64,000 nt of DNA from the NCBI GenBank assembly GCA_034927345.1, contig JAYFQE010000011.1, positions 62,001 to 126,000 of the forward strand, given 5' to 3'. Below, one piece after another: positions 1 through 9,864 of the stretch (position 1 is the stretch's first letter; each line of letters opens with the position of its first letter). A program made the position numbers and the translations under genes. The notes beneath the pieces are model-generated. The model saw nothing but the letters and a program-made list of their open reading frames with translations, ran no database searches and was not told the origin of the DNA. The stretch comes from JAYFQE01 sp034927345. GTDB lineage: Bacteria; Bacillota; Clostridia; Saccharofermentanales; UBA5734.

Positions 1-198
1 GTTTTGCCCATTGACGATCCCCTTCTGCCTTAATCCTGCGCGATCCGCTATGCAGATTTGCCGGCCGGCAAGGCTGCACAGTACAAGTTTTCAAAGAATA
101 GTATAACATGGAATGCAAGATACGCGGTCCATTATTCATAGCGGTCATCGTTTTTGCAAGATTTGAATTTGTCAGTTGCATTTTTACGTAAAAACGTC

Positions 199-227
199 TT
201 GAATCTTCAATGGACGCATGTTATAAT
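199..227 (+). promoter_or_regulatory. Promoter of gltBD
   Basis: A -35 box TTGAAT (199-204), a 17-base spacer and a consensus -10 TATAAT (222-227) preceded by TG at -14/-15 form a strong sigma-A promoter. Start of transcription is expected near 234, which leaves a leader of about 260 bases before gltB. The first 195 bases of the window carry no gene that I can support. Confidence 0.8.
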
Positions 228-291
228 CAATGCACTCAAATAATCCGCGGCCATTCCTGCAAAGGCGAAATCGGCCCTTCGACAGCAATAT

Positions 292-368
292 ATTCCGGTA
301 AATTACCCAAGCGTACTTCAAAGGCGAATGTCGCAGCCTTTATGTTGTACGCTTTTTTTTACCGGAAT
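292..368 (+). promoter_or_regulatory. Terminator-like hairpin in the gltB leader (candidate attenuator)
   Basis: Inside the leader, AAGCGTAC (309-316) pairs with GTACGCTT (347-354) and the 3' arm runs into eight T residues (353-360), the form of an intrinsic terminator. An outer pair, ATTCCGGTAAA (292-302) with TTTACCGGAAT (358-368), could compete for the same T run. An inner AAAGGC/GCCTTT pair lies in the loop. The sensor, if any, is not recognised. Attenuation of gltB is an inference. Confidence 0.55.
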
Positions 369-495
369 CACAAAAGATGAGATTGCAGTCGGAATAAACA
401 ATTTGCAGGATCAAATCCGACGTATTTCATTTTGAGGAATAACATCAGGCAAATCCATGAGGAATCCGGTGATCTGCCGATGAGGGGGAAACAAT

Positions 496-3400
496 ATGAT
501 TGGTTCGTCAGCCGGTTTGCCTGCCAAACAAGGTTTATATGATCCGCAAAAGGAACATGATGCCTGCGGTATTGGTTTTGTTGTTAATATTAAAGGAATA
601 CGTTCGCATACCATTATCGACCAGGCTTTAACCATCCTGGCAAATCTGGCGCATCGCGGCGGTGCGGGCAGCGAAGATAACACCGGCGACGGCGCGGGCA
701 TTTTAATCCAGCTGCCGGACCGGTTGTTCCGACTTGTTTGCCCCGGAATCGGCATCCAGCTGCCGCCGGCCGGCCAGTATGGCGTCGGCATGGTTTTTCT
801 GCCCCGTGATGATCTGAAACGCAAAACCTGTGAGAAGCAGATCGAAGAGTTCGTCCGAAAGGAAGGCCAGTCGGTTTTAGGCTGGCGAACACCGCCGATC
901 AATGAATCTTCGCTGGGACTGGCCGCACGGGCCAACCGCCCTTATATCCGGCAGATCTTTATCGGCTGCTCTGCCGATCTGATCGGGAAAGACGCGCTGG
1001 CTTTTGAGCGGCGTCTGTATTTGATCCGCAAAAGATCAGAAAAGGAGCTGGAAAACATACCAGAAAGCAGTGACCGCTATTTTTATTTCGCCAGTTTGTC
1101 CAGCCGGACAATCGTTTACAAAGGCATGCTGACCGCAAGTCAGGTTGACGCGTTCTATCTCGACCTGACCAGCCTGGATATGGAATCGGCCCTGGCTTTG
1201 GTTCATTCCCGTTACAGCACCAACACCTTCCCCAGCTGGGAGCGCGCCCATCCCTATCGCTATCTGATCCACAACGGCGAAATCAATACCATTCGCGGTA
1301 ACGTTAACTGGATGCATGCCCGGCAATCGACCATTAAAACAGATGCTTTCGGCCCGGATTTCAATAAGATCTTCCCTTTAATCAATCAAAATGGCAGCGA
1401 TTCGGCTATGTTCGACAACTGTCTGGAATTTCTCTCGCTGGCCGGCCGTTCCTTGCCTCACGCAGCCATGATGATGGTGCCTGAACCCTGGAATAAATAT
1501 GAATCGATGAGTGACGCGCGAAAAGCCTTTTATGAGTACCACAGCACTCTGATGGAACCTTGGGACGGACCCGCGGCCATGGCTTTTACCGACGGCGTCC
1601 AGATCGGCGCTCTCCTTGACCGCAATGGCCTGCGGCCGGCTCGCTATACCGTTACGCGCGACGACTTGGTTGTGCTGGCGTCCGAAGCCGGGGTACTCAA
1701 TATTCCGCCGGAACAAATCCTGCGCAGCGATCGGCTGCGCCCCGGACGAATGCTCTTGATCGATACGGCCGCCGGAAAAATTGTCTCCGACGAAGAACTG
1801 AAGGAGGCCGTTGCCGCTGAAAAGCCTTATCGGCAGTGGTTGCGGGAACAGATGATTTGCCTGGACGACTTGCCGGATCCGGCTGCGCATGAGGCGGCAC
1901 CGTCCGGCTGTCTTCAGCCGGATGAACTGGAAATACAGGAAAAAGCCTTTGGTTATACCTGGGAAGATATCCGGACCATCATCCTGGCCATGGCCCGCGA
2001 CGGTATCGAACCGCTTGGATCTATGGGTACCGATGCGCCTTTGGCTGTTCTCTCTGATAAGCCTCAGCTTCTTTACAATTACTTTAAGCAATTGTTCGCT
2101 CAGGTAACCAATCCGCCGATTGACGCCTTGCGGGAAGATATCGTCACTTCGATCGAAACCTATATTGGTTCGGACGGTAACTTAGTTAAGCCGGAGCCGG
2201 AAAATTGCCGTCAGATCAAGGTGCGGGCGCCGATTATTGACGACCGGGAGTTGTCCCGCTTGAAGCATATCGATCTGCCCGGCTTTAAATCGGTTGTGCT
2301 GCCGATCCTCTACCCCGCTTCCCAGGACGGTCCGGCACTGGAACAAGCCATGAACGGTCTTTTTGCCGCTGCCGACCAGGCCATCGGGCAAGGCGCAAAC
2401 ATAATCATCCTATCCGACCGCGGCATCGGTCCCGAACAAGCGCCTATCCCGGCTCTGTTGGCTGTTTCCGGTCTGCATCACCATTTGATCCGCCAGATGA
2501 CCCGGACGAAAACCAGTTTGATTTTGGAATCCGGCGAACCGCGGGAAGTCCACCATTTTGCTTTGCTGATCGGTTATGGCGTTTCGGCTGTTAATCCTTA
2601 TCTGGCCATTGAGATCGTCCGCGATCTGGTTCGGCATCATGACCTGGAAGGTCAAAGCGAAGCGGAAGCTGTCGCACACTATATTAAAGCAGCCATTAAA
2701 GGCATTGCCAAAACCCTCTCCAAAATGGGCATTTCAACCATCCAGAGTTATCAGGGCGCCCAGATATTCGAAGCGGTCGGCATCCATCCGGATCTTATCG
2801 CCCGTTATTTTACGGCAACGCCTTCCCGCATCGGCGGCATCGGCATAGCCGCGTTGTCGCAAGCCGTCGGCAAACGGCTGCAAGCGGCTTTCGATCCCAA
2901 CCCGGTTAATCCCGGACTGGAAGCCGGCGGGCTGTATCAATGGCGCAGCGAGGGTGAGTACCATCTTTTTAATCCCCTGACGATCCATTATCTGCAACAG
3001 GCGGTCCGCGCCGGCGATTATCAACTATTTAAAACCTATTCCAGTCATCTGAATGAAGAAACCCAGCGCTTATGCACGCTGCGCGGCCTTTTGGATTTTG
3101 TGCCGGCCGGCCGGCCGGTTCCGCTTGATGAAGTCGAGCCTGTTGAAGCAATCGTCAAACGTTTTAAAACCGGTGCCATGTCTTATGGCTCGATCAGCCA
3201 GGAAGCCCATGAAACACTGGCTGTCGCCATGAACCGCTTGGGCGGCAAAAGCAACACCGGCGAGGGAGGCGAGGATCCGGCCCGTTTCCAGCCGCAGGCC
3301 GACGGCGATTCGCGCTGCAGCGCCATCAAGCAAGTAGCCTCCGGCCGGTTTGGCGTCACCAGCGAATTTCTGGTCAACGCCCGCGAGTTGCAGATCAAGA

Positions 3401-5118
3401 TGGCTCAGGGCGCTAAACCGGGAGAAGGCGGCCAGCTGCCCGGCCGCAAGGTGTATCCCTGGATTGCCAAAACCCGCCATTCGACACCTGGCGTCGGTTT
3501 AATTTCACCACCGCCTCACCATGATATCTATTCGATCGAAGATCTGGCTGAACTGATCTATGATTTAAAAAACGCCAATGATCAGGCCCGGATCAGCGTC
3601 AAACTGGTTTCCGAAGCCGGTGTCGGCACCATAGCGGCCGGCGTGGCCAAAGGCCGGGCCGACGTCGTTCTGATCAGCGGTTACGACGGCGGAACCGGCG
3701 CTTCGCCGATTACCAGTATCCGTCACGCCGGCCTGCCCTGGGAACTGGGATTGGCCGAGACGCACCAAACCCTGCTGCTCAATGATTTGCGCAGCCGCAT
3801 TGTGGTGGAAACCGACGGAAAACTGCTGACCGGCCGCGATGTAGCGGTCGCCGCCTTATTGGGCGCCGAAGAATTCGGCTTTGCCACAGGGCCGCTGGTT
3901 TCTCTGGGTTGTGTGATGATGCGCGTGTGCAATCTCGATACCTGCCCGGTCGGCATTGCCACGCAGAATCCTGAATTGCGGCGCAAGTTCTCAGGCAAAC
4001 CGGAATATGTTGAAAACTTCATGCGTTTTATAGCGGCCGAATTACGGGAAATCATGGCTCAGCTTGGATTCCGCGCCCTTAACGAGATGGTCGGCAGAAC
4101 CGATTGCCTGCAGCCGGCGCGGGCGATCGAATATTGGCGGCATACCGGTCTGGACTTGTCCGCTTTACTCTATCAGCCGCCGATCGGCGGCAAGGTCGGC
4201 CGTTATTGCCAATTTCGTCAGGATCACGGCCTGGAACACTCAATGGACCGTCAGGTTCTGCTGCCGATCTGCCAGTCGGCTCTGCAACGTAAACTGCCGG
4301 TGCAGGCGACCTTGCCGATCCGTAATATAAACCGGGCCGCCGGTACCCAGCTGGGCAGCGAAATCACCCGGCAGTATGGCGCCGCCGGGCTTCCCGAAGA
4401 TACGATCCGCCTGACCTTTGTCGGATCAGCCGGCCAGAGTTTCGGCGCTTTTATTCCGCGCGGACTGACCTTGACGATCGAAGGCGAAGCCAACGACTAC
4501 ATCGGCAAAGGCCTGTCCGGAGGCAAGATCATTGTCCGGCCGGACCGCCGTGCGGCAGTCGATTCCCAGGATAATGTCATTATCGGCAACGTGGCGTTTT
4601 ACGGCGCGACAGGAGGCGAAGCCTATATCCGCGGCGCCGCCGGCGAACGGTTCTGCGTCCGCAACAGCGGCTTAACCGCAGTCGTCGAGGCGATCGGCGA
4701 CCACGGCTGCGAATATATGACCGGCGGCCGGGTTATCGTGCTGGGCGCCACAGGCCGCAATTTCGCCGCCGGCATGTCCGGCGGCATCGCCTATGTTCTG
4801 GACCGGGATCATCGTTTTGCTTCCCGCTGCAATACGGAGCTGGTTGATATCGAAACGCTGACTGATTCCGATGAAGCCGAAGAAGTCCGGCAGTGGATTA
4901 AACGCCATTGCGCCTTGACCGGCAGCGGCTATGCCCAGACTATTCTCGATCATTGGGCGCAATACTTACCTGATTTTCGTAAAGTGATGCCCCGCGACTA
5001 TCAGCGTATGCTGTCGGCCATCACCTTTGTACAGAGTCAGGGATTGACCGGCGATGAAGCTTTGATGGAAGCATTCAACGCCAATCATCGCGATTTGGCG
5101 CGCGTTAGCGGCAACTAG
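496..5118 (+). CDS. gltB: Glutamate synthase, large (alpha) subunit
   Basis: Makes two glutamates from glutamine and 2-oxoglutarate in the cytoplasm, working with GltD. The 1540-residue length is that of the bacterial large subunit. The class II amidotransferase domain begins at Cys24 after a 23-residue propeptide (context HDACGIGF), as in the family. The central and FMN-binding TIM-barrel domains follow. The cysteines of the 3Fe-4S cluster are visible at 1139, 1145 and 1150 (C-x5-C-x4-C), and the glycine-rich beta-helix fills the C-terminus. An AGGGGG ribosome site sits just before the ATG. gltD follows after 17 bases, so the two are surely one operon. Expression may be controlled by the leader hairpin at 292-368. 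Confidence 0.97.
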   Translation: MIGSSAGLPAKQGLYDPQKEHDACGIGFVVNIKGIRSHTIIDQALTILANLAHRGGAGSEDNTGDGAGILIQLPDRLFRLVCPGIGIQLPPAGQYGVGMVFLPRDDLKRKTCEKQIEEFVRKEGQSVLGWRTPPINESSLGLAARANRPYIRQIFIGCSADLIGKDALAFERRLYLIRKRSEKELENIPESSDRYFYFASLSSRTIVYKGMLTASQVDAFYLDLTSLDMESALALVHSRYSTNTFPSWERAHPYRYLIHNGEINTIRGNVNWMHARQSTIKTDAFGPDFNKIFPLINQNGSDSAMFDNCLEFLSLAGRSLPHAAMMMVPEPWNKYESMSDARKAFYEYHSTLMEPWDGPAAMAFTDGVQIGALLDRNGLRPARYTVTRDDLVVLASEAGVLNIPPEQILRSDRLRPGRMLLIDTAAGKIVSDEELKEAVAAEKPYRQWLREQMICLDDLPDPAAHEAAPSGCLQPDELEIQEKAFGYTWEDIRTIILAMARDGIEPLGSMGTDAPLAVLSDKPQLLYNYFKQLFAQVTNPPIDALREDIVTSIETYIGSDGNLVKPEPENCRQIKVRAPIIDDRELSRLKHIDLPGFKSVVLPILYPASQDGPALEQAMNGLFAAADQAIGQGANIIILSDRGIGPEQAPIPALLAVSGLHHHLIRQMTRTKTSLILESGEPREVHHFALLIGYGVSAVNPYLAIEIVRDLVRHHDLEGQSEAEAVAHYIKAAIKGIAKTLSKMGISTIQSYQGAQIFEAVGIHPDLIARYFTATPSRIGGIGIAALSQAVGKRLQAAFDPNPVNPGLEAGGLYQWRSEGEYHLFNPLTIHYLQQAVRAGDYQLFKTYSSHLNEETQRLCTLRGLLDFVPAGRPVPLDEVEPVEAIVKRFKTGAMSYGSISQEAHETLAVAMNRLGGKSNTGEGGEDPARFQPQADGDSRCSAIKQVASGRFGVTSEFLVNARELQIKMAQGAKPGEGGQLPGRKVYPWIAKTRHSTPGVGLISPPPHHDIYSIEDLAELIYDLKNANDQARISVKLVSEAGVGTIAAGVAKGRADVVLISGYDGGTGASPITSIRHAGLPWELGLAETHQTLLLNDLRSRIVVETDGKLLTGRDVAVAALLGAEEFGFATGPLVSLGCVMMRVCNLDTCPVGIATQNPELRRKFSGKPEYVENFMRFIAAELREIMAQLGFRALNEMVGRTDCLQPARAIEYWRHTGLDLSALLYQPPIGGKVGRYCQFRQDHGLEHSMDRQVLLPICQSALQRKLPVQATLPIRNINRAAGTQLGSEITRQYGAAGLPEDTIRLTFVGSAGQSFGAFIPRGLTLTIEGEANDYIGKGLSGGKIIVRPDRRAAVDSQDNVIIGNVAFYGATGGEAYIRGAAGERFCVRNSGLTAVVEAIGDHGCEYMTGGRVIVLGATGRNFAAGMSGGIAYVLDRDHRFASRCNTELVDIETLTDSDEAEEVRQWIKRHCALTGSGYAQTILDHWAQYLPDFRKVMPRDYQRMLSAITFVQSQGLTGDEALMEAFNANHRDLARVSGN

Positions 5119-5135
5119 CCAGGAGGATAAAACAA

Positions 5136-6620
5136 ATGGGCAGACCAACCGGATTTATCGAATATCAACGGGCTTTGCCGCCTGACCGGCCGCCGCTTGA
5201 ACGCATCCACGATTGGCAGGAATTTCATACCGAATGGCCGGCCGAGAAGCAGCAGATCCAGGGCGCGCGCTGCATGAATTGCGGCGTGCCTTTCTGTCAT
5301 TCCGGCATATTGATTCATGGCGCGGCTGCCGGCTGTCCGATCCACAACCTCATTCCGGAATGGAACGATCTGATTTACCGCGGTCAATGGCGGCAAGCCT
5401 GGCAACGTTTAGCGAAGACGAATAATTTCCCCGAATTTACCGGCCGCGTATGCCCGGCGCCTTGCGAAGGAGCCTGCACAGTCGGCATCCATGATCCTCA
5501 GGTCACGATCAAAACCAACGAATGCGCGATTATCGACCGGGCTTTCCATGAAGGCTGGATCCGGCCGCAGCCGCCTTGCCTGCGCAGCGGCAAACGGGTG
5601 GCAGTTGTCGGTTCCGGACCATCAGGCCTGGCTTGCGCCGATCAGCTGAATAAGGCCGGCCATTGGGTAACGGTCTTCGAAAGAGCCGACCGGGCCGGTG
5701 GTCTTTTGATGTACGGCATACCTAATATGAAGCTTTCCAAGGACCGGGTACAGCGCCGGATCGATCTGCTGGCTGCCGAAGGTATTTCTTTTATCACCCG
5801 GTGCGAGATCGGCAAAGACATCCTGCTCAGCCAGTTGCAAAAGGACTTTGACGCGGTTGTTTTATGCGGCGGCGCCACCAAACCAAGGGATCTGAAGGTG
5901 CCGGGCCGCAATTTGCATGGCGTTCATTTTGCGGTTGACTTTTTACGGGCTAATACGCGCAGCCTCCTGGATTCCGGCCATCAGGACGGAGCTTACACCG
6001 ATGCGTGCGGTCTCGATGTCCTGGTCATCGGCGGCGGCGATACCGGCACCGATTGTGTCGGCACCGCCATCCGCCAGGGCTGCCGCAGCGTGACCCAGTT
6101 TGAAATCATGCCGCGGCCCGCGCAGTCGCGGACACCGCAAAATCCCTGGCCGCAATGGCCTGCCGTTTTGCGCACTGATTACGGCCATGAAGAAGCGATC
6201 GCCCTGACCGGAGCGGACCCCCGGATTTACCTGACGACGGCAAAAAAGCTGACCGGCGATGAATCAGGCCAGGTTCAGGCGGTTCATACGGTTTCCGTTC
6301 AATGGATTAAGGATGCCGACGGCAAAATAATCCCGGTTGAACAACCGGGCAGCGAACGGGTATGGCCGGCTCAGCTGGTCTTGCTGGCCATGGGTTTTTT
6401 AGGGCCGGAAGACGCCGCGCTGCAGGAACTTGCCATCGAACGGGACCAGCGTTCCAACGTCCGGACTATGCCCGGCGCCTATGCGACCAGCCGGCCGGGC
6501 ATTTTCACCGCCGGCGACATGCACCGCGGCCAGAGCCTGGTCGTCTGGGCGATCCACGAGGGACGCGGCGCCGCCCGTGCGTGCGACCAATATTTAATGG
6601 GTGCCAGCCGGCTGCCTTGA
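5136..6620 (+). CDS. gltD: Glutamate synthase, small (beta) subunit
   Basis: Passes electrons from NADPH through FAD and two 4Fe-4S clusters to GltB. The protein is 494 residues, normal for the family. The N-terminal cysteine-rich region (CMNCG, FCHSG, GCPIHN, CPAPCEGAC) is followed by an FAD-binding dinucleotide fold (VVGSGPSG) and an NADPH-binding fold (VIGGGDTGTD). An AGGAGG site precedes the ATG, and the gene lies 17 bases behind gltB. The gene ends 39 bases from the stop of a convergent transporter gene. Confidence 0.97.
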   Translation: MGRPTGFIEYQRALPPDRPPLERIHDWQEFHTEWPAEKQQIQGARCMNCGVPFCHSGILIHGAAAGCPIHNLIPEWNDLIYRGQWRQAWQRLAKTNNFPEFTGRVCPAPCEGACTVGIHDPQVTIKTNECAIIDRAFHEGWIRPQPPCLRSGKRVAVVGSGPSGLACADQLNKAGHWVTVFERADRAGGLLMYGIPNMKLSKDRVQRRIDLLAAEGISFITRCEIGKDILLSQLQKDFDAVVLCGGATKPRDLKVPGRNLHGVHFAVDFLRANTRSLLDSGHQDGAYTDACGLDVLVIGGGDTGTDCVGTAIRQGCRSVTQFEIMPRPAQSRTPQNPWPQWPAVLRTDYGHEEAIALTGADPRIYLTTAKKLTGDESGQVQAVHTVSVQWIKDADGKIIPVEQPGSERVWPAQLVLLAMGFLGPEDAALQELAIERDQRSNVRTMPGAYATSRPGIFTAGDMHRGQSLVVWAIHEGRGAARACDQYLMGASRLP

Positions 6621-6659
6621 CCGGAATAACGGCTGCCACCAAAACGTTACGGAGACGCG

Positions 6660-7916
6660 TTACGATTCCTTCGTCGTAATATTGTTACGGCGCAGCCAGA
6701 TCTGACAGATCAGGGAGCCTATAGGAAATATCGTCGCAAACAACATGCCGGCGCGTAAGCCGAATTGTTCGACATTCAAGCCGGTTTGCCGCAAAGCGCC
6801 GGCCAGGAAGTCCCAATGCGGCGCATATTCTGTAATTAAGCCGGATAACCAGGGTCCGGTGGAAGCGCCGATGTCGCCGCCGGCTGCCAGAACGGCAAAG
6901 AGCGACGCGCCGGCCAGGGGGAAGTGAGCGGCAGCCATGACCAGCGTCCCCGGCCACAGCAGACTCACAGCCAGCCCGCTCAAAGCGCAGGCTATCAAGC
7001 CGAAAGCCGGAACCGGCGACAGCGCGACAACCAGGTAACAGATCACAGCCAGGACCGACCCCATAATCATGATCCGGCTGAGTTTTACTTTACCGCCGGC
7101 CGTGCCGTATAATAAGCGGCCGACGCCCATCATGATCGCAAATAAGGCCATGCCCGCGGCATCGCCGACGATCTTCGGCAGCCCGACCGCTTTTTCCATA
7201 TAAGCAGAAGACCATTGGCTGATCGCGACTTCGGCGGCGCCGCCGAATAGAATGGCTAAAAAAGAGAGGATAAAAGCCGGTTTGCAGACAAAATCGCGCA
7301 TCCGCATCAGTTCCGCGGCCGGCTTTATCGGAGCCAGCGGCACCCGGCAGAACAGGATCAGGCTGATGACCGGCAAAATGAGCCAAAATGCAATGATAAA
7401 CGGCCAGTTCGACGCGCCGAAGATAAACAGCAGGACCGTGGTCAGCAGGACGACGCCCGCCTGTCCCCAGGCATAAAAAGAATGCAGCAGGCTCATTGCC
7501 GTAGATTGGGTATCGGTCGGTATCGCATTGACGATCGGGCTAAGCAGCAATTCCATCAGGCCGCCGGCGCCGGAAAAGACAATTGTAGCCACGATAAATC
7601 CGGGATAGGGATTCTCCAGAACCAACGGCGACAAAATAAATAAGATAAACCCTATAATCGTCAAGGCTTGCGCCGCCACAATAAACGGGCGGAAGCCATG
7701 ATTGTCGACCGCTTTGCTGAAAATCAGATCGCAGGAGACTTGCGTCGTGAAATTGACAAAAACAAGAAAACCCAACTGGCCAAATGAAAATCCGTATTGT
7801 TCACGCAAAGGGATAAACAACACCGGCGTCAGATTGATGACAATAGCCATGACAATATTGCCGATATAGCAGGCCAATAAGGTTGAACGATACGAACCAG
7901 GGTGCCGTGAGATCAT
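6660..7916 (-). CDS. MFS transporter
   Basis: A 418-residue integral membrane protein with about twelve hydrophobic segments and the internal two-half layout of the major facilitator superfamily. The spacing of loops and motifs such as RPFIV after segment 2 resembles MFS carriers for sugars (fucose/glucose-type), but the substrate cannot be read from sequence. It stands alone, convergent with gltD on one side. A small lysine-rich gene and the GH4 gene lie upstream on the same strand, so uptake of a sugar processed nearby is possible but unproven. Confidence 0.85.
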   Translation of the reverse strand: MISRHPGSYRSTLLACYIGNIVMAIVINLTPVLFIPLREQYGFSFGQLGFLVFVNFTTQVSCDLIFSKAVDNHGFRPFIVAAQALTIIGFILFILSPLVLENPYPGFIVATIVFSGAGGLMELLLSPIVNAIPTDTQSTAMSLLHSFYAWGQAGVVLLTTVLLFIFGASNWPFIIAFWLILPVISLILFCRVPLAPIKPAAELMRMRDFVCKPAFILSFLAILFGGAAEVAISQWSSAYMEKAVGLPKIVGDAAGMALFAIMMGVGRLLYGTAGGKVKLSRIMIMGSVLAVICYLVVALSPVPAFGLIACALSGLAVSLLWPGTLVMAAAHFPLAGASLFAVLAAGGDIGASTGPWLSGLITEYAPHWDFLAGALRQTGLNVEQFGLRAGMLFATIFPIGSLICQIWLRRNNITTKES

Positions 7917-7951
7917 GATGTTGTTCCTTTACATAAGCAGGATTTTTTCAA

Positions 7952-7990
7952 ATCCGGCCGTCTTTCAGGTTAAACGAAAGGCGGCCGGAT
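7952..7990. terminator. Strong hairpin downstream of the small lysine-rich gene
   Basis: ATCCGGCCG and CTTTC pair with GAAAG and CGGCCGGAT around a short loop, with a one-base offset. There is no clean T run on either strand, so a terminator for the minus-strand gene ending at 8032 is likely but not certain. Confidence 0.4.
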
Positions 7991-8031
7991 CAGCTGAAGC
8001 ATATGGTTGTGTATCCGAAAAAGATCTGGAC

Positions 8032-8163
8032 TTATGATTCTTTCTTCGCTTTTTTAATGACCTCCGGCTGTACGACAGCGGGTTTTACCGCACTGGAGGC
8101 AACCGGTTTGGCGTCTGTCTTTTTCTTTTTCTTCTCTTCTTTACGAATATTCTTATTACCCAT
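8032..8163 (-). CDS. Small lysine-rich protein, 43 aa
   Basis: A 43-residue reading frame beginning MGNKNIRKEE and rich in lysine (KKKKK at 11-15), ending AKKES. A GGGAGG site lies eight bases before the ATG, better placed than any upstream start in the same frame. Similar short basic proteins with an NIRKE start are familiar to me from clostridial genomes, but I know of no assigned function. The charge suggests nucleic-acid or ribosome binding, which is only a guess. It lies alone between the MFS gene and the terminator of the GH4 gene. Confidence 0.6.
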   Translation of the reverse strand: MGNKNIRKEEKKKKKTDAKPVASSAVKPAVVQPEVIKKAKKES

Positions 8164-8314
8164 AATAAAGCCTCCCAAAATCATGAATGTCCGGCCTGTT
8201 TTTTTCAGGTCTGCTTCGCGCAGGCGAAACAATTTCTTATGTATTATACAGCGTTTTCCGACGCGATGAAAGAGGAAATGCCGTGGAGCAGAAGCAGTCC
8301 GAACGGATGCCGTC

Positions 8315-8346
8315 AAAAAAGGCTCCCGGATCACCGGAAGCCTTTT
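8315..8346 (-). terminator. Intrinsic terminator of the GH4 gene
   Basis: Read on the minus strand, AAAGGCT-TCCGG and CCGGG-AGCCTTT pair around a four-base loop and end in TTTTTT, 23 bases past the GH4 stop codon. Confidence 0.8.
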
Positions 8347-8368
8347 GCCAGATTTACAGTCGCGCTGC

Positions 8369-9688
8369 TCAGAGGTTCTTAAATTGCGGCAGCCAGTTTT
8401 TATTCTGAGCCAGCATTTCGTCAACCATCTGTTTGATTTCCGAAAGGCTCAAAACGGCAGAGGTCAGAGGATCAAAGCAGACCGCGTAGAAGACTTTGCG
8501 CGGATCGCCTTCAATTGCCGCTTCAACAGCCAGTTCTTCACAACGGGCGCTGGTGTTGTTGAGGATGGCCAGATGTTCGGGTAATTTGCCGACATGAATC
8601 GGATCGAGGCCGCGTTTCGATGCCAGAATGGGCACTTCTACACAACAACCTTCCGGCAGGTTGTCGATCAGGCCGAAGTTGCGGACATTGCCGTTAAACT
8701 GATAAAGCGTCCCGTCGCCGATTGTCGCGTTGAAAATATAGGCGGCGTACTCATGGCCGCGTTCGAGATCGACATGCTCGTCGGCCAGCCATTTCTCGAT
8801 TTCACCCTGCCAGGTATCCTCGCGCTTCAGGTATTCGTCGAGAATATAGCCGTAGACGCCGGGGTTCCAGCCGGTGCCATTCGTGCAGTACTTATCGATC
8901 AGATCCGGACGTTTACGGAACCAGGCATTGTATTCGGAGTTATGACCGCTCGATTCGGTTACATAATAATCCAGATGCATAAACATCTCATTGCGGACGA
9001 TTTCCTGATTATAAATATCCGGTTTCCGGACGGCTTCGCGGATCAGCGGATAGGCATCCTGCCCCTTCCAGCGATATTCCAGATACCAGGCTTGATGATT
9101 GATGCCGGCGCTGAGATAAGTCACTTCATCCATCGGAGCGCCAATCCATTTGGCCAGCATTTCAGCCGTTCCCTGGACACTGTGGCAAAGCCCCGTCACC
9201 TGGACTTTGCTTTGCCCCTGCATGGCGCGGCACAACATGGCCATCGGGTTTGTGTAATTCAAGAAGATGGCGTTAGGGCAGTACCGCTCGATATCGCGGC
9301 AGATGTCCAGCATGACCGGGATCGTGCGCAGCGCGCGGAAAATGCCCGCCGGCCCGCGGGTGTCGCCGACATTGATGTCCACGCCGTATTTCTTCGGGAT
9401 CTCGATATCATACCGCCAGACATGAACGCCGCCGGCCAATATCGTGCAAACCACGCCGTCGGCGCCTTCAAGAGCCGCCGCGCGGCTGTCTGTGGCAATA
9501 ACTTCCGCCGGATAACGGCCTGCCGCGACAATTTTATCAACCGCTTTTTTAATGGCCGCCAGACGGATCGGATCAATGTCCATCAACGCAATCGTGGCAT
9601 CGGCAAAAGCCGGAAAAGAGAGAATGTCCCGCACCAGACTGCGGGTAAAGCCGAAGCTGCCGGCACCAATGAAGGCAATTTTCGTCAT
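8369..9688 (-). CDS. GH4 family glycosidase, alpha-galactosidase (MelA)-like
   Basis: GH4 enzymes cleave glycosides by an NAD- and Mn-dependent oxidation-elimination route in the cytoplasm. The N-terminus carries the NAD fold (FIGAGSFGF near residue 5). Further on are the family motifs NVGDTRG, NYTNPM and GLCHSVQG, whose Cys and His bind the metal. The length of 439 residues is typical of the alpha-galactosidase branch, but alpha-glucosidase or galacturonidase activity is not excluded. The start at 9688 is chosen because AGGAG lies seven bases upstream. The AraC-type gene read in the opposite direction from 9865 is the likely regulator. Confidence 0.9.
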   Translation of the reverse strand: MTKIAFIGAGSFGFTRSLVRDILSFPAFADATIALMDIDPIRLAAIKKAVDKIVAAGRYPAEVIATDSRAAALEGADGVVCTILAGGVHVWRYDIEIPKKYGVDINVGDTRGPAGIFRALRTIPVMLDICRDIERYCPNAIFLNYTNPMAMLCRAMQGQSKVQVTGLCHSVQGTAEMLAKWIGAPMDEVTYLSAGINHQAWYLEYRWKGQDAYPLIREAVRKPDIYNQEIVRNEMFMHLDYYVTESSGHNSEYNAWFRKRPDLIDKYCTNGTGWNPGVYGYILDEYLKREDTWQGEIEKWLADEHVDLERGHEYAAYIFNATIGDGTLYQFNGNVRNFGLIDNLPEGCCVEVPILASKRGLDPIHVGKLPEHLAILNNTSARCEELAVEAAIEGDPRKVFYAVCFDPLTSAVLSLSEIKQMVDEMLAQNKNWLPQFKNL

Positions 9689-9864
9689 AATCAATCTCCT
9701 TGTCTCTTTCAATATTCAAAGGGCTGCCGCTGTCTATCCCAGATTTTATTTTAAATCATCCGAGTGGCCATTCAATAGACTGTTGCTATACAGATATAGT
9801 ATAATGCTGGAATCCTGACGAAAGACTTTGATTCAATATAACACGAACATGCAGGTGAAGCGAC

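Noticed and set aside
8594..9754. 386-codon open frame on the plus strand
   Set aside because: It is the mirror of the GH4 gene, whose NAD and metal motifs are clear. The frame has no recognisable protein features.
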